This document shows, one piece after another, positions 42,887 through 52,037 of a DNA stretch of 64,000 nt. The number at the start of each line of letters is the position of its first letter. The stretch's first letter is position 1. This DNA comes from Blautia faecicola (lineage in GTDB: Bacteria > Bacillota > Clostridia > Lachnospirales > Lachnospiraceae), in contig NZ_SDKC01000001.1 in assembly GCF_004123145.1 (NCBI RefSeq), positions 1,135,501-1,199,500 of the forward strand, written 5' to 3'. A model generated the notes under the pieces. It saw only the letters and a list, made by a program, of their open reading frames with translations, had not been told where the DNA came from and made no database searches. A program made the position numbers and the translations under genes.

Positions 42887-45800
42887 TCAGTGCGGTATTA
42901 TTTGTTTCGTTTTTTGTATTCCTGATCCTTGGAATCCCGATCGGTATCTGCCTGGGATTATCATCGATCTGTGCGATCCTGTACTCCGGTACTTCACTGA
43001 CGATCGTGGCAACCAACATGTATTCCGGTATCAGCAAATTCCTGTTGCTGGCAATCCCGTTCTTCGTATTGTCCGGTAACATCATGGCAAAAGCCGGTAT
43101 TTCCAAACGACTGATCCGTTTCGTTGATACCTGCGTGGGACACACCAGAGGTGGTATCGCAATCGTGTGTGTTATCGTAGCCTGCTTCTTTGGAGCAATC
43201 TCCGGTTCCGGTCCGGCAACCGTTGCCGCACTGGGTATGGTACTGATCCCGGCGATGATCGAGCGTGGCGGATTTTCCGCACCGTTTTCCACGGCACTGA
43301 TGGCGACTTCGAGTTCGATCGCGATCGTCATTCCGCCGAGTATCGCATTTGTCGTATATGCGTCTATCACAGGCGTATCCATCGCAGATATGTTTACCGC
43401 AGGTATCGTTCCTGGTATCCTGATGGGTGTGGCTCTGGTGATCGTTGTTATGCTGGAGGCAAGAAAACACAACATCCAGCCGACACAGAAAAAAGCAAGT
43501 GCCAAAGAGAGATGGGATGCGTTCAAAGATGCATTCTGGGGCTTCCTGATGCCGGTTATCATCCTTGGCGGTATCTACGGAAGTATTTTCACACCGACCG
43601 AGGCAGCAGCCGTATCCGTTGTATACGGTCTGTTTGTAGGATTATTTATCTATAAAGATATCAAGATCAAAGATCTGTGGGATCTGATGGTAGATTCTGC
43701 GAAGACCACCGGTGGTATCATGCTGATCGTGGCAAGTGCCTCCCTGTTCTCCTTCGTATGTACCAAATTCGGTATCGCACAGGCAGCTTCCGATCTGCTT
43801 GGAAGCGTAGCGCATAACCAGTTTGTATTCCTTCTGATCGTCAATGTGATCTTCCTGATCGCAGGATGCTTTATTGATGCAAACTCTGCCATGTACATCT
43901 TTATCCCGATCATGCTGCCGGTATGTAAGGCACTGGGATACGATGTCGTAGCATTTGGTATCGTGGCAACGGTCAACCTGGCCATCGGACAGGTAACTCC
44001 TCCGGTAGGTGTCAACCTGTTTGTTGCGATTTCTGTCAAATTGAAAAAAGGAATGGAAGTTACCATTCAGCAGATTTCCAAGGCTGTTATGCCGATGATC
44101 GGAGCGTCTGTGGTTGTACTGTTACTGATCACCTATATTCCCGGAATTTCGACCTTCCTGCCGAAAGCACTGGCCGGAGAAAATGGTGCTTACAGCGGAA
44201 CGGTAACGGCTTCTTCTGACAGTGCAGACGATGCACAAGACAGCACCGGTGGTTCCGAAGATTCCTATAATGATATCGCAGATTACAGTGATCTTGGCTG
44301 GGAAGAGCAGACCTGGAACTTCACCTGTTCCACCACAGAAACCAGTACCTGGGCAGAAGGTGGAAGAAAATTCGGAGAACTGATGGAGAAGGCAACCGGC
44401 GGTAAGATCAAAGTCAATGTTTATGCAGCCGATCAGCTGACAAACGGAAACCAGTCCGAAGGTATTCAGGCACTGATGAACGGAGATCCGGTACAGATTT
44501 CCATGCACAGCAACCTGATCTACTCTGCATTTGATCCGAGATTTAACGTAGTATCTTTACCGTTCCTGTTTGATTCTGTAGAAGATGCAGATGCGAAACT
44601 CGACGGAGAAGCAGGAGAAAAACTGAAAGCAATCCTGGATGAATACAATCTGCACTGCATGGGTATTGCAGAAAACGGATTCCGTCAGCTGACCAACAGC
44701 AGACAGGAAGTAAAATCCGTCGAAGATATGAAGAACCTGAAGATCCGTGTGGCAGGAAGTAACCTGCTGATGGAATGCTACAAGAGATGGGGCGCAGATG
44801 CGACCAACATGAACTGGTCCGAAACCTACACCGCACTGCAGCAGAAGACCGTAGAGGGCCAGGAAAATCCGCTGCCGGCAATCGATGCAGCAAGTGTACA
44901 GGAAGTACAGCCGTACTGTTCACTGTGGGATGCCAACTATGACTGTCTGTTCTTCTGTATCAACGGAGATATCTACGACAGCCTGACACCGGAACAGCAG
45001 GCCGTTGTTGATGAAGCCGGACAGAAAGCGGTAGATTATGAACGTGAGATCAACCGTGCCGGAGATGATGAGATCATGACTCGCTGGCAGGAAGAAAATG
45101 GCGTGACGATCACAAAGAATGAAGAGATGGATATCGACTCCTTCAAGGAAGCAGTAGATGGTATCGATGAGTGGTATCAGAAAGAGCTGGAAGATCAGGG
45201 ATATGAGGATGCCGCAGATCTGATCGCTGCATTTACCAGCAATGCGGGAAGTGCTTCTGCCGGAACGTATGATGTGGAAGATCACAGTGATCTGGGTTGG
45301 ACAGAGCAGACCTGGAACTTCACCTGCTCTACCACAGAAACCAGTACCTGGGCAGAAGGCGGAAGAAAATTCGGTGAACTGGTAGAAAAAGCGACAGGCG
45401 GTAAAATTAAAGTCAATGTTTATGCAGCAGATCAGCTGACCAACGGAAACCAGTCGGAAGGTATTCAGGCTCTGATCGATGGAGATCCGGTACAGATTTC
45501 CATGCACAGCAACCTGATCTATTCTGCTTTTGACCCGAGATTTAATGTGGTATCCTTACCGTTCCTGTTTGATTCTGTAGAAGATGCCGATGCAAAGCTT
45601 GACGGAGAGGCAGGAGAAAAACTGAAAGCAATCCTGGATGAATATGGACTGCATTGTATGGGAATTGCAGAAAATGGCTTCCGCCAGCTGACCAACAGCA
45701 GACAGGAAGTCAGATCCGTAGAAGATATGAAAAACCTGAAGATTCGTGTGGCAGGAAGTAACCTGCTGATGGAGTGTTATAAGAGATGGGGCGCAGATGC

Positions 45801-46239
45801 GACCAACATGAACTGGTCCGAAACTTATACGGCCCTGCAGCAGAAAACCGTAGAAGGACAGGAGAATCCGCTGCCGGCCATCGATGCAGCCAGTGTGCAG
45901 GAAGTACAGCCATATTGTTCTCTGTGGAACGCCAACTATGACTGCCTGTTCTTCTGCATCAACGCAGACATCTACAACAGCCTGACACCGGAACAGCAGG
46001 AAGTCATCGATGAGTGCGGAAAACTCGCTACCGACTATGAACGTGAGATCAACCGCGCCGGAGATGACGAGATTATGAGCCGCTGGCAGAATGAAAATGG
46101 TGTAACCATTACAAAGAAGGAAGATATGGATATCGATTCCTTCAAGAATGCCGTAGACGGAATCGATGAGTGGTATCAGAAAGAACTGGAAAACCAGGGA
46201 TACGATGATGCCAAAGAACTGATTGCTGCATTTCAGTAA
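42883..46239 (+). CDS. TRAP transporter fusion: DctM permease plus two tandem DctP binding domains
   Basis: An 1118-residue single frame. Residues 1 to about 425 are a full DctM permease with about 12 helices and motifs such as GAISGSGPATVAALGMVLIPAM and LAIGQVTPPVGVNLFVA. A Ser/Asp-rich linker (about 435-468) follows. Then come two DctP-type binding domains starting with SDLGW at residues 469 and 802, offset by 333 codons. By eye they differ at about 24 of roughly 316 residues, while many synonymous sites differ. Both keep the ligand Arg motif LKIRVAGS and EGQENP. Neither has its own signal peptide, so DctM must deliver them outside. Ordinary DctP is a separate secreted protein. An Ile T-box suggests a branched-chain 2-oxo acid or related ligand. 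Confidence 0.92.
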   Translation: MISAVLFVSFFVFLILGIPIGICLGLSSICAILYSGTSLTIVATNMYSGISKFLLLAIPFFVLSGNIMAKAGISKRLIRFVDTCVGHTRGGIAIVCVIVACFFGAISGSGPATVAALGMVLIPAMIERGGFSAPFSTALMATSSSIAIVIPPSIAFVVYASITGVSIADMFTAGIVPGILMGVALVIVVMLEARKHNIQPTQKKASAKERWDAFKDAFWGFLMPVIILGGIYGSIFTPTEAAAVSVVYGLFVGLFIYKDIKIKDLWDLMVDSAKTTGGIMLIVASASLFSFVCTKFGIAQAASDLLGSVAHNQFVFLLIVNVIFLIAGCFIDANSAMYIFIPIMLPVCKALGYDVVAFGIVATVNLAIGQVTPPVGVNLFVAISVKLKKGMEVTIQQISKAVMPMIGASVVVLLLITYIPGISTFLPKALAGENGAYSGTVTASSDSADDAQDSTGGSEDSYNDIADYSDLGWEEQTWNFTCSTTETSTWAEGGRKFGELMEKATGGKIKVNVYAADQLTNGNQSEGIQALMNGDPVQISMHSNLIYSAFDPRFNVVSLPFLFDSVEDADAKLDGEAGEKLKAILDEYNLHCMGIAENGFRQLTNSRQEVKSVEDMKNLKIRVAGSNLLMECYKRWGADATNMNWSETYTALQQKTVEGQENPLPAIDAASVQEVQPYCSLWDANYDCLFFCINGDIYDSLTPEQQAVVDEAGQKAVDYEREINRAGDDEIMTRWQEENGVTITKNEEMDIDSFKEAVDGIDEWYQKELEDQGYEDAADLIAAFTSNAGSASAGTYDVEDHSDLGWTEQTWNFTCSTTETSTWAEGGRKFGELVEKATGGKIKVNVYAADQLTNGNQSEGIQALIDGDPVQISMHSNLIYSAFDPRFNVVSLPFLFDSVEDADAKLDGEAGEKLKAILDEYGLHCMGIAENGFRQLTNSRQEVRSVEDMKNLKIRVAGSNLLMECYKRWGADATNMNWSETYTALQQKTVEGQENPLPAIDAASVQEVQPYCSLWNANYDCLFFCINADIYNSLTPEQQEVIDECGKLATDYEREINRAGDDEIMSRWQNENGVTITKKEDMDIDSFKNAVDGIDEWYQKELENQGYDDAKELIAAFQ

Positions 46240-46244
46240 GAAGT

Positions 46245-46317
46245 GAATAAAAAAGCGTGAAAAGGAACAAACAAGGTTCTTTTCCACGCTTTTTTCACTT
46301 TCTGAAGGCAGAAAGTG
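46245..46317 (+). terminator. Terminator of the TRAP operon with a second hairpin
   Basis: AAAAAAGCGTGAAAAG pairs with CTTTTCCACGCTTTTTT (to about 46296), then a second hairpin CACTTTCTG/CAGAAAGTG (46296-46317). A TATAAT at 46328 may be the -10 of the next gene, but no -35 is clear. Confidence 0.85.
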
Positions 46318-46379
46318 AAAAATATGCTATAATGAGCGGGAATGAGTAAAAATGAATGAATCTGCAAGGAGATAAGATT

Positions 46380-47393
46380 GTGAAAAAAGAGGACAGTATG
46401 TTGTTATCAGATCCTTTTGAAAAATTAAAACTGTTGCTGGATCAGGGAGAATTTGAACTTCTGGAAGATGAGGAAGAGAAAAATAAAGGAAATCGATACC
46501 GTCTGGTGTATCTGATGAATGATGCTGTGGAGAGTTTTCTTGTTCTGGAAAACGGTCGTATGACCGGGGAATATCAGCGAGAGTATGACGGTGAGATCGA
46601 GGCAGAACTGCGGGAATATGAGGGAACAGAAACATTTCGGGAGACAACGGAAGGCAGAAAGAAAAAATATGTTCTGACAGTCCATCAGGGAGAATCTGTC
46701 TGTACGTTACTGTTTACAGGATTAAAAGAAGAAGTTTCTTTGTACAATTATGGCGAAATCGGTCATTTTTGGGTAAAAGGGTATGAATACCTGCGTCAGC
46801 TGGAGTACACCTTTGCCATTCTCCGGGATAAACGGGAGTATCTGGGTGACAGATATTGCAACAGGCGCGAACAGAAGCTTGCGGCGCTGGCGGATTTTCC
46901 ACCGTTGAATTACACCTGTTATCCGGCAATCAGCAAAGAATATCTTGTAGAACGGGACGATGCGTGGCGTCCGACCGGACAGGCGCTGGCTGTGATGGAA
47001 GAACTTCTGAAAGAAGTCGGCGATAAACAGCTGTTACGGCTGGTGCGTCTGTATGCGATGTTTCCGGTGAAAATACTGACAAGATATATCGCCATGCAGC
47101 TTCACAGAAGCAAACACAAAAAAGTGGCGCAAGTCCTGTTGCAGCAGGTACGGCAGGCGGCAAAAGCCTATCCGGAACGAAAATTCTCCGGAAAAGAAGA
47201 AAAACAGTTCCGGGAGCAGAGAAAACGAGCACAGGACTATGCGAAAGAGTGGGAAGCAAAAGGATACCGGACAGATATTTTTCGGGAGGAACCGTTTGTA
47301 GCATCGAGAGATTCGATTGAAGGAAAATATTATGTAATGATCTGGAAAAAAGGCTTCCGGAACCAGAAGGCGAAGATTGAAGAAATCCTGTAA
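46380..47393 (+). CDS. Uncharacterised protein
   Basis: About 337 residues, with no signal or membrane helix. The N-terminal half is acidic and beta-rich (LLEDEEEKNKGNRYRLVYLMNDAVESFLVLENGRMTGEYQREYDGEI). The C-terminal half is basic and helical (LLRLVRLYAMFPVKILTRYIAMQLHRSKHKK, then EKQFREQRKRAQDYAKEWEAKG). It may belong to a clostridial DUF (DUF3878-like), but I am not sure. I choose GTG 46380, since AAGGAGA lies 7 bases upstream; ATG 46356 lacks a site. The next gene follows after about 95 bases. Confidence 0.65.
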   Translation: MKKEDSMLLSDPFEKLKLLLDQGEFELLEDEEEKNKGNRYRLVYLMNDAVESFLVLENGRMTGEYQREYDGEIEAELREYEGTETFRETTEGRKKKYVLTVHQGESVCTLLFTGLKEEVSLYNYGEIGHFWVKGYEYLRQLEYTFAILRDKREYLGDRYCNRREQKLAALADFPPLNYTCYPAISKEYLVERDDAWRPTGQALAVMEELLKEVGDKQLLRLVRLYAMFPVKILTRYIAMQLHRSKHKKVAQVLLQQVRQAAKAYPERKFSGKEEKQFREQRKRAQDYAKEWEAKGYRTDIFREEPFVASRDSIEGKYYVMIWKKGFRNQKAKIEEIL

Positions 47394-47489
47394 AACCGAG
47401 CACAAAAAGCAATGCATAGTAAAATTTTCAGGAATAACAGTGAGAGTCAGCAGACAGAGAATACAGAGACAAAGAGAGGAAAAGACAAT

Positions 47490-48692
47490 ATGAGTTACGC
47501 AGTAGTTACACTGAAAAAAGGCGAAGGGCGTACCCTGAAAGCGGGCGGTGCCTGGGTATTTGATAATGAGATCGAGAGTATTACCGGAGGATTTACCAAC
47601 GGTTCCATCGTGCTGGTGCACGATTTTGACGGCTACCCGATGGGACGCGGATTTATCAATCAGAATTCCAAGATCCGGGTTCGTATGATGACCAGAGACG
47701 TTCATCAGGAGATCAACGAAGCATTTTTAAGAATGCGTGTAAAAAATGCATGGGAATACCGGAAGACCACCGTGGATACTTCTTCCTGCCGTCTGATCTT
47801 CGGCGAGGCGGATTTCCTTCCGGGACTGACCGTAGATAAATATGAAGATGTGCTGGTGGTGGAGTGTCTGGCACTCGGCATGGAAGCGTTCAAGGAAACC
47901 ATCGTGAAACTGTTAAAAGAAGTACTGGCGGAAGATGGCGTGATCATCCGCGGTGTCTTCGAGAGAAGCGATGCCAATGAGCGGAAAAAAGAGGGGCTTC
48001 CGAAAGTGAAAGGATGGATCGGCGAGCCGTATAAGACGGAAGTGGAGATCGTGGAAAACGGAGTACATTATCTGGTAGATGTGGAGAATGGTCAGAAAAC
48101 CGGATTTTTCCTGGATCAGAAATACAACCGTCTGGCGATGCAGCGCATCTGCAAGGGAAAACGGGTGCTGGACTGCTTTACCCATATGGGAACGTTCGCC
48201 CTGAACGCCGGAATCGCCGGAGCCACAGAGGTAACCGGACTGGATATCTCTGATTATGCAGTCTCCCAGGCAACGGAAAATGCGAAAAGAAACGGACTGG
48301 AAGACCGGGTCATCTTCCGTTGTGCGAATGTCTTTGATGAACTTCCGCGCCTGGCGGAAGCGGGAGAGAAATACGATGTCGTGATCCTGGATCCTCCTGC
48401 ATTTACCAAATCCCGTCAGGCAACTAAAAATGCCATCAAAGGCTATCGCGAGATTAATATCAAGGGACTGAAACTGGTCAAAGACGGCGGCTACCTTGCC
48501 ACCTGTTCCTGTTCCCATTTCATGACGCAGGAACTCCTTGCAAAAACCGTCCGGGAAGCAGCAAGAAGTGCCCACAAACGCCTCCGCCAGGTAGAATTCC
48601 GCACGCAGTCCCCGGATCATCCGATCCTGTGGGCGGCAGATGAGTCGTATTATTTAAAATTTTTTATTTTCCAGGTCGTTGACGAAAAGTAA
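47490..48692 (+). CDS. Class I SAM-dependent rRNA methyltransferase (RlmI-like)
   Basis: A 400-residue protein with an N-terminal PUA domain (about residues 1-75, VTLKKGEGRTLKAGGAWVFDNEI), a central RlmI-like domain and a C-terminal Rossmann methyltransferase. Motifs are VLDCFTHMGTFALNAGIAGA (SAM binding), ATEVTGLDISDYAV, VILDPPAFTKSR and TCSCSHFM. The nearest functional family methylates C5 of a 23S rRNA cytidine. ATG 47490 follows AGAGAGGAAAA; an earlier in-frame ATG at 47412 overlaps the intergenic region without a site. Confidence 0.92.
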   Translation: MSYAVVTLKKGEGRTLKAGGAWVFDNEIESITGGFTNGSIVLVHDFDGYPMGRGFINQNSKIRVRMMTRDVHQEINEAFLRMRVKNAWEYRKTTVDTSSCRLIFGEADFLPGLTVDKYEDVLVVECLALGMEAFKETIVKLLKEVLAEDGVIIRGVFERSDANERKKEGLPKVKGWIGEPYKTEVEIVENGVHYLVDVENGQKTGFFLDQKYNRLAMQRICKGKRVLDCFTHMGTFALNAGIAGATEVTGLDISDYAVSQATENAKRNGLEDRVIFRCANVFDELPRLAEAGEKYDVVILDPPAFTKSRQATKNAIKGYREINIKGLKLVKDGGYLATCSCSHFMTQELLAKTVREAARSAHKRLRQVEFRTQSPDHPILWAADESYYLKFFIFQVVDEK

Positions 48693-48745
48693 TTTTTTCC
48701 GAAAAATAAAAAAATATTTCAAAAAAGCCTGAAAGAGATAATAGG

Positions 48746-49462
48746 ATGTATTTATGGATGCTTGCGGTAGTCGTCGCTTATTTTATCAAAGGTTTGTGTG
48801 GCTTTGCCAACACGCTGGTATTTACAGCAATTCTCAGTTTTGGATCGGTAAATGCCAATATTTCTCCAATTGATCTGCTGTTGGGTTATCCGGCCAATGT
48901 GATTCTTACCTGGGAAAACCGAAAAAATCTGGATCCGAAAGTGTATATCCCGTTGGCAGTCCTGGTACTGGCAGGCAGTATTCCCGGAGCATTTCTGCTG
49001 AAAAATGTGGATGCCAGAGCGATCAAGCTGGTATTTGGAGTGGTAGTAGTCGCACTGGGTGCGGAGATGCTTTCCAGAGAGTACAGCAAAAAACGTGTAC
49101 CTTCCTCCCGGCTGGTGCTGGCGATCATCGGTGTGGTAGCCGGGGTTTTGTGCGGGCTCTTTGGTGTGGGCGCTTTGCTGGCCGCTTACGTCAATCGCGT
49201 GACGGACGAGGACAGCTCATTTAAGGCAAATATCAGCGCGGTCTTTATTGTGGACAACACATTTCGCATTATTTTATACAGTGCACTTGGATTACTTACG
49301 TTTGATACGGTTCTGTCCGTCTTGAAACTGATTCCGTTTGCACTTTTGGGGCTGTTTTTGGGAATCAAATGCAGCAATCATATGGATGGAAAAAATGTTA
49401 AGAAGATTACATCGGTATTGCTGGTACTGTCCGGTATTTCGCTGATTTTGAAAAATCTTTAA
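48746..49462 (+). CDS. TSUP (TauE/SafE-like) membrane permease
   Basis: A 238-residue membrane protein with about 7-8 helices and the duplicated TSUP pattern: FIKGLCGFANTLVFTAILSF in the first half and GVVAGVLCGLFGVGALLAAYVNR in the second. Members export sulfite, sulfoacetate or related anions, or are uncharacterised; nothing nearby indicates the substrate. The ribosome binding site is weak (AGATAATAGG). It lies 53 bases after the methyltransferase gene. Confidence 0.85.
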   Translation: MYLWMLAVVVAYFIKGLCGFANTLVFTAILSFGSVNANISPIDLLLGYPANVILTWENRKNLDPKVYIPLAVLVLAGSIPGAFLLKNVDARAIKLVFGVVVVALGAEMLSREYSKKRVPSSRLVLAIIGVVAGVLCGLFGVGALLAAYVNRVTDEDSSFKANISAVFIVDNTFRIILYSALGLLTFDTVLSVLKLIPFALLGLFLGIKCSNHMDGKNVKKITSVLLVLSGISLILKNL

Positions 49463-49526
49463 AAATGCAGGAACAATGCAGGAAAAGAAGTAAAAAAATA
49501 GGATTAAACAGCAATGTGATATTGTT

Positions 49527-49649
49527 GCGAATCCAACCATCGGTGTATTTTTGGCTGAGCCGATTGCGGATTTTGTGGCTGTTTGTACGACGGGGAGTTT
49601 ATTTTACAGATACTATCGGAGAGAATTAGCGGATAAGAGAGATTCATGA
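49527..49649 (+). pseudogene. Fragment of a MATE-family transporter C-terminus
   Basis: An open frame of 40 codons without a start reads ANPTIGVFLAEPIADFVAV, then CTTGSLFYRYYRRELADKRDS and stop. It matches the last helix and tail of MATE exporters (the AEPIAD motif is typical). The rest of the gene is absent upstream. It is not derived from the intact MATE gene at 55520-56917, whose tail differs. It marks a deletion or rearrangement junction next to the accessory region. Confidence 0.65.
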
Positions 49650-49695
49650 GGTATTTTCTTTTGCTGCGTGCTATAATAGGACATACTTCATGCTG

Positions 49696-50283
49696 CTACC
49701 TTTCCCTATCCGCATCAAAATAACGTATTACCCTGCATGGATTCCCTACTGCAACACAATTAGGAGGGATAGGGCGGGTAACTACGCTTCCAGCCCCTAT
49801 CACGCTGTTTTCTCCTATAGTGACTCCGGGAAGAAGAATACAGCCGCCGCCAATCCAGACATTGTTTTTTATCTCTATCGGACGTGCATAGGTTCTGAAA
49901 AATGTTGTCTTGCGTTCCTGCCAATTCGGCACAAGCCTTTCCTGTGGCAATACAGGGTGCGAAGATGTATACATCTGCACATTTGACGCGATCAATACCC
50001 TGTCACCAATTCGGATCGTTTTGTTATCCACAAAGGTACAATTCATATTGATTATCACATCATTTCCCAAAAATATATTTTTCCCATAATCACAGTGAAA
50101 AGGCGTGTCGATTACCACATTTTCCCCTATTCCACCCAACAGTTCCCGAAGAATGGAAGTGCGTTTTTCTACATCTCCATAATCAGAAAAATAATATTCC
50201 CGTGTTAATTCCCTTGTGCGGGCAATCTGCTTTAATGTATCGCTGTCCGCAGTTTCCAAAAAATCACTGGATTCGTAATACAT
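49696..50283 (-). CDS. Left-handed beta-helix acetyltransferase (maltose/galactoside type)
   Basis: A 195-residue hexapeptide-repeat acyltransferase. An N-terminal helical part (REYYFSDYGDVEKRTSILRELLGGIGEN) precedes the beta-helix (VVIDTPFHCDYGKNIFLGNDVIINMNCTFVD). The acetyl-CoA region is IWIGGG-like (NNVWIGGGCILLPGVTIGENSVIGAGSVVTRPIPPN). The catalytic His is in SSHPVL. Members acetylate sugars or galactosides. It lies 11 bases downstream of the HD-domain gene on the minus strand, so the two form an operon. Confidence 0.9.
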   Translation of the reverse strand: MYYESSDFLETADSDTLKQIARTRELTREYYFSDYGDVEKRTSILRELLGGIGENVVIDTPFHCDYGKNIFLGNDVIINMNCTFVDNKTIRIGDRVLIASNVQMYTSSHPVLPQERLVPNWQERKTTFFRTYARPIEIKNNVWIGGGCILLPGVTIGENSVIGAGSVVTRPIPPNCVAVGNPCRVIRYFDADRER

Positions 50284-50294
50284 AATATCCCCCC

Positions 50295-50894
50295 TTAACG
50301 AAAACTGTTTTCCACAATACCTGGAAGCAGAGAATAGATTGAACAGCCGATCTGATTTTCAAACTGTTCTTTAATCTCTAAAATCTTTTTCCACCTGTCT
50401 ATTGTCGCCGTGTGAACACCGTACCGTATTGTCACGTCTACAAATCTCTTTTCTAAAAGACAGAACCCCGTCGGCATAGCCAATGCGTCACATAACTGTA
50501 CAAGACGGTCATAATCATCATATACCGCATTTGCAATAAATTCTTTCATAAACAGGTAATCCTCATCACTGACATCAAATACACCGATAGATGTGTCAAT
50601 ATCCTGAATCATAAATGCGTGGGATATACATATCTGTGCGGCTTTTTCCCATCCGCGCTCTATACAGTACCGATAGCCGTCTATCAGATGCCTTTCCGAA
50701 CTCACTCCGGCATAGCGTCCAATATCATGCAACAACCCGAAAATATATGCCTGTTCAGAAGATAAATCTTTACAATGTGATGCAATGTTCTTACAGGCTT
50801 CGGCTACAAACCGGGAATGATCTGCCCATGCTCCCGGATTGGAGTCTGACGCTTCCCTTAATGCCAATTCTGCGGTCTGAATGTTCAACTCCAT
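50295..50894 (-). CDS. HD-domain phosphohydrolase-like protein
   Basis: A 199-residue HD-domain protein. The metal motif is YIFGLLHDIGRYAG, with an upstream His in WADHSRFVAE and a later His in CISHAF. The C-terminal part is helical. HD proteins of this size hydrolyse phosphate esters or nucleotides; the substrate is unknown. AAAGGAG precedes the start on the minus strand, and a promoter with an overlapping dyad lies just upstream. Confidence 0.85.
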   Translation of the reverse strand: MELNIQTAELALREASDSNPGAWADHSRFVAEACKNIASHCKDLSSEQAYIFGLLHDIGRYAGVSSERHLIDGYRYCIERGWEKAAQICISHAFMIQDIDTSIGVFDVSDEDYLFMKEFIANAVYDDYDRLVQLCDALAMPTGFCLLEKRFVDVTIRYGVHTATIDRWKKILEIKEQFENQIGCSIYSLLPGIVENSFR

Positions 50895-50943
50895 TTTTAA
50901 CTCCTTTCAAAAGGGCGGGCTGGAAAATAAAACGCCCGGTCCC

Positions 50944-50991
50944 TTTATAATGAAATATTTACTCCTGTAAATTGCTGATTTACTTTACAGG
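50944..50991 (-). promoter_or_regulatory. Promoter and operator-like dyad upstream of the HD gene
   Basis: On the minus strand: TTTACA (50971-50966), 16-base spacer, TATAAA (50949-50944). The inverted repeat CCTGTAAA/TTTACAGG (50964-50971 and 50984-50991) overlaps the -35 box, a typical repressor or activator position. Confidence 0.5.
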
Positions 50992-51038
50992 TATCATTAT
51001 AATGCAAAAGACATAGGAAAAATATTTCTTTTCCGCCA

Positions 51039-51950
51039 TTACCTATCACTATTCTGCCATTTTTTTCTATATTCTGTAGGTGAACAATATGCATATTCCC
51101 GAAAAACCTTTCCAAAATAACTGCTGCTCCCTAAACCACACTCATGACTGATAACAGTAACAGCTTCCTGCCCCTTTGCCAACATCTGACAGGCAACTTG
51201 TAAACGGTAAGTTGTTATATACTCAACAGGTGTCATGTGCAGACAGTCATGGAACACTCTATAACATTCCCTTTCGCTTAAATATGCTGCCGCAGCAAGT
51301 TCCGGAATAGATATTTTTTCTCTGTAGTGTTCATGAATGTATATCATCATCAGCTTTATTTTATCGTTGCTTTTGTTATGTTCCCCTTTCTTTTCACGCA
51401 TAGAACGAGAAAGTTCAAAAAGCATGAGCCATATTTCCGTTAGGGCTTCCCGTAGTTTTATTTCATATCCAAATTCATCACTGGATAAACGAAATGAGGC
51501 AGCAAGCAGTTTCAAAATCCTTTCTTCTTCTGCATTGCCCGGAAAAAGCGGGATTATCTCAAGCTGCGAGGCTGTTATGACAGGTGAAATATATTTTTGT
51601 TCAATCCTGCTTCCCTGTTCTCCGGCAAGTAAGGAAACGTCGAAAATATGAAGTAGTTGTATATTCTTTTCTTTCTGCGATATTGCTTTTGTCATATGGA
51701 GTACATTGGGATTTATCATGCCGCCGCTTCCGGCCGGAAACAATATTTTTCCTCCTGGCGTATCATATTCAATGCTGCCGCTTTCCATATAAAAAAGTTC
51801 CACTGTCCTGTGCCAGTGCCACGGTACATAACACCCTATATATTTGTCAAGTTCTGCCCTCGAAGCGATATAGGGAAAATCTTTTTCAAAACCTGGAAGC
51901 AATTCTTCCTTGCTTCCAGTATAAAATTCAATGCTATGGATATTTTTCAT
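51039..51950 (-). CDS. AraC-family regulator with cupin-like sensor domain
   Basis: A 303-residue protein. The N-terminal cupin-type ligand domain contains VPWHWHRTVELFYMESGSIEYDTPGGKILFPAGSGGMINPN. The C-terminal double helix-turn-helix runs from KISIPELAAAAYLSERECYRVFHD to VISHECGLGSSSYFGKVFREYAYCSPTEYRKKW. It lies upstream of the HD and acetyltransferase genes in the same direction and may control them; the ligand is unknown, possibly a sugar. Confidence 0.9.
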   Translation of the reverse strand: MKNIHSIEFYTGSKEELLPGFEKDFPYIASRAELDKYIGCYVPWHWHRTVELFYMESGSIEYDTPGGKILFPAGSGGMINPNVLHMTKAISQKEKNIQLLHIFDVSLLAGEQGSRIEQKYISPVITASQLEIIPLFPGNAEEERILKLLAASFRLSSDEFGYEIKLREALTEIWLMLFELSRSMREKKGEHNKSNDKIKLMMIYIHEHYREKISIPELAAAAYLSERECYRVFHDCLHMTPVEYITTYRLQVACQMLAKGQEAVTVISHECGLGSSSYFGKVFREYAYCSPTEYRKKWQNSDR

Positions 51951-52037
51951 GTCTGTTCACCTGTACATCTGGGATTTTGTATCTACTTTATGGGTTAAAA
52001 TATACGGAAATCCATTTTAAATTTCCGGTTTGTAGTT

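Noticed and set aside
44280-46239. Assembly duplication of the DctP domain
   Set aside because: The two copies differ at many synonymous sites and about 24 amino acids, so the repeat is real at sequence level, although long reads would settle it.
45556-46287. Minus-strand frames of 130-240 codons behind the DctP repeats
   Set aside because: They mirror each other only because the plus-strand binding domains are duplicated; no start signals or homology.
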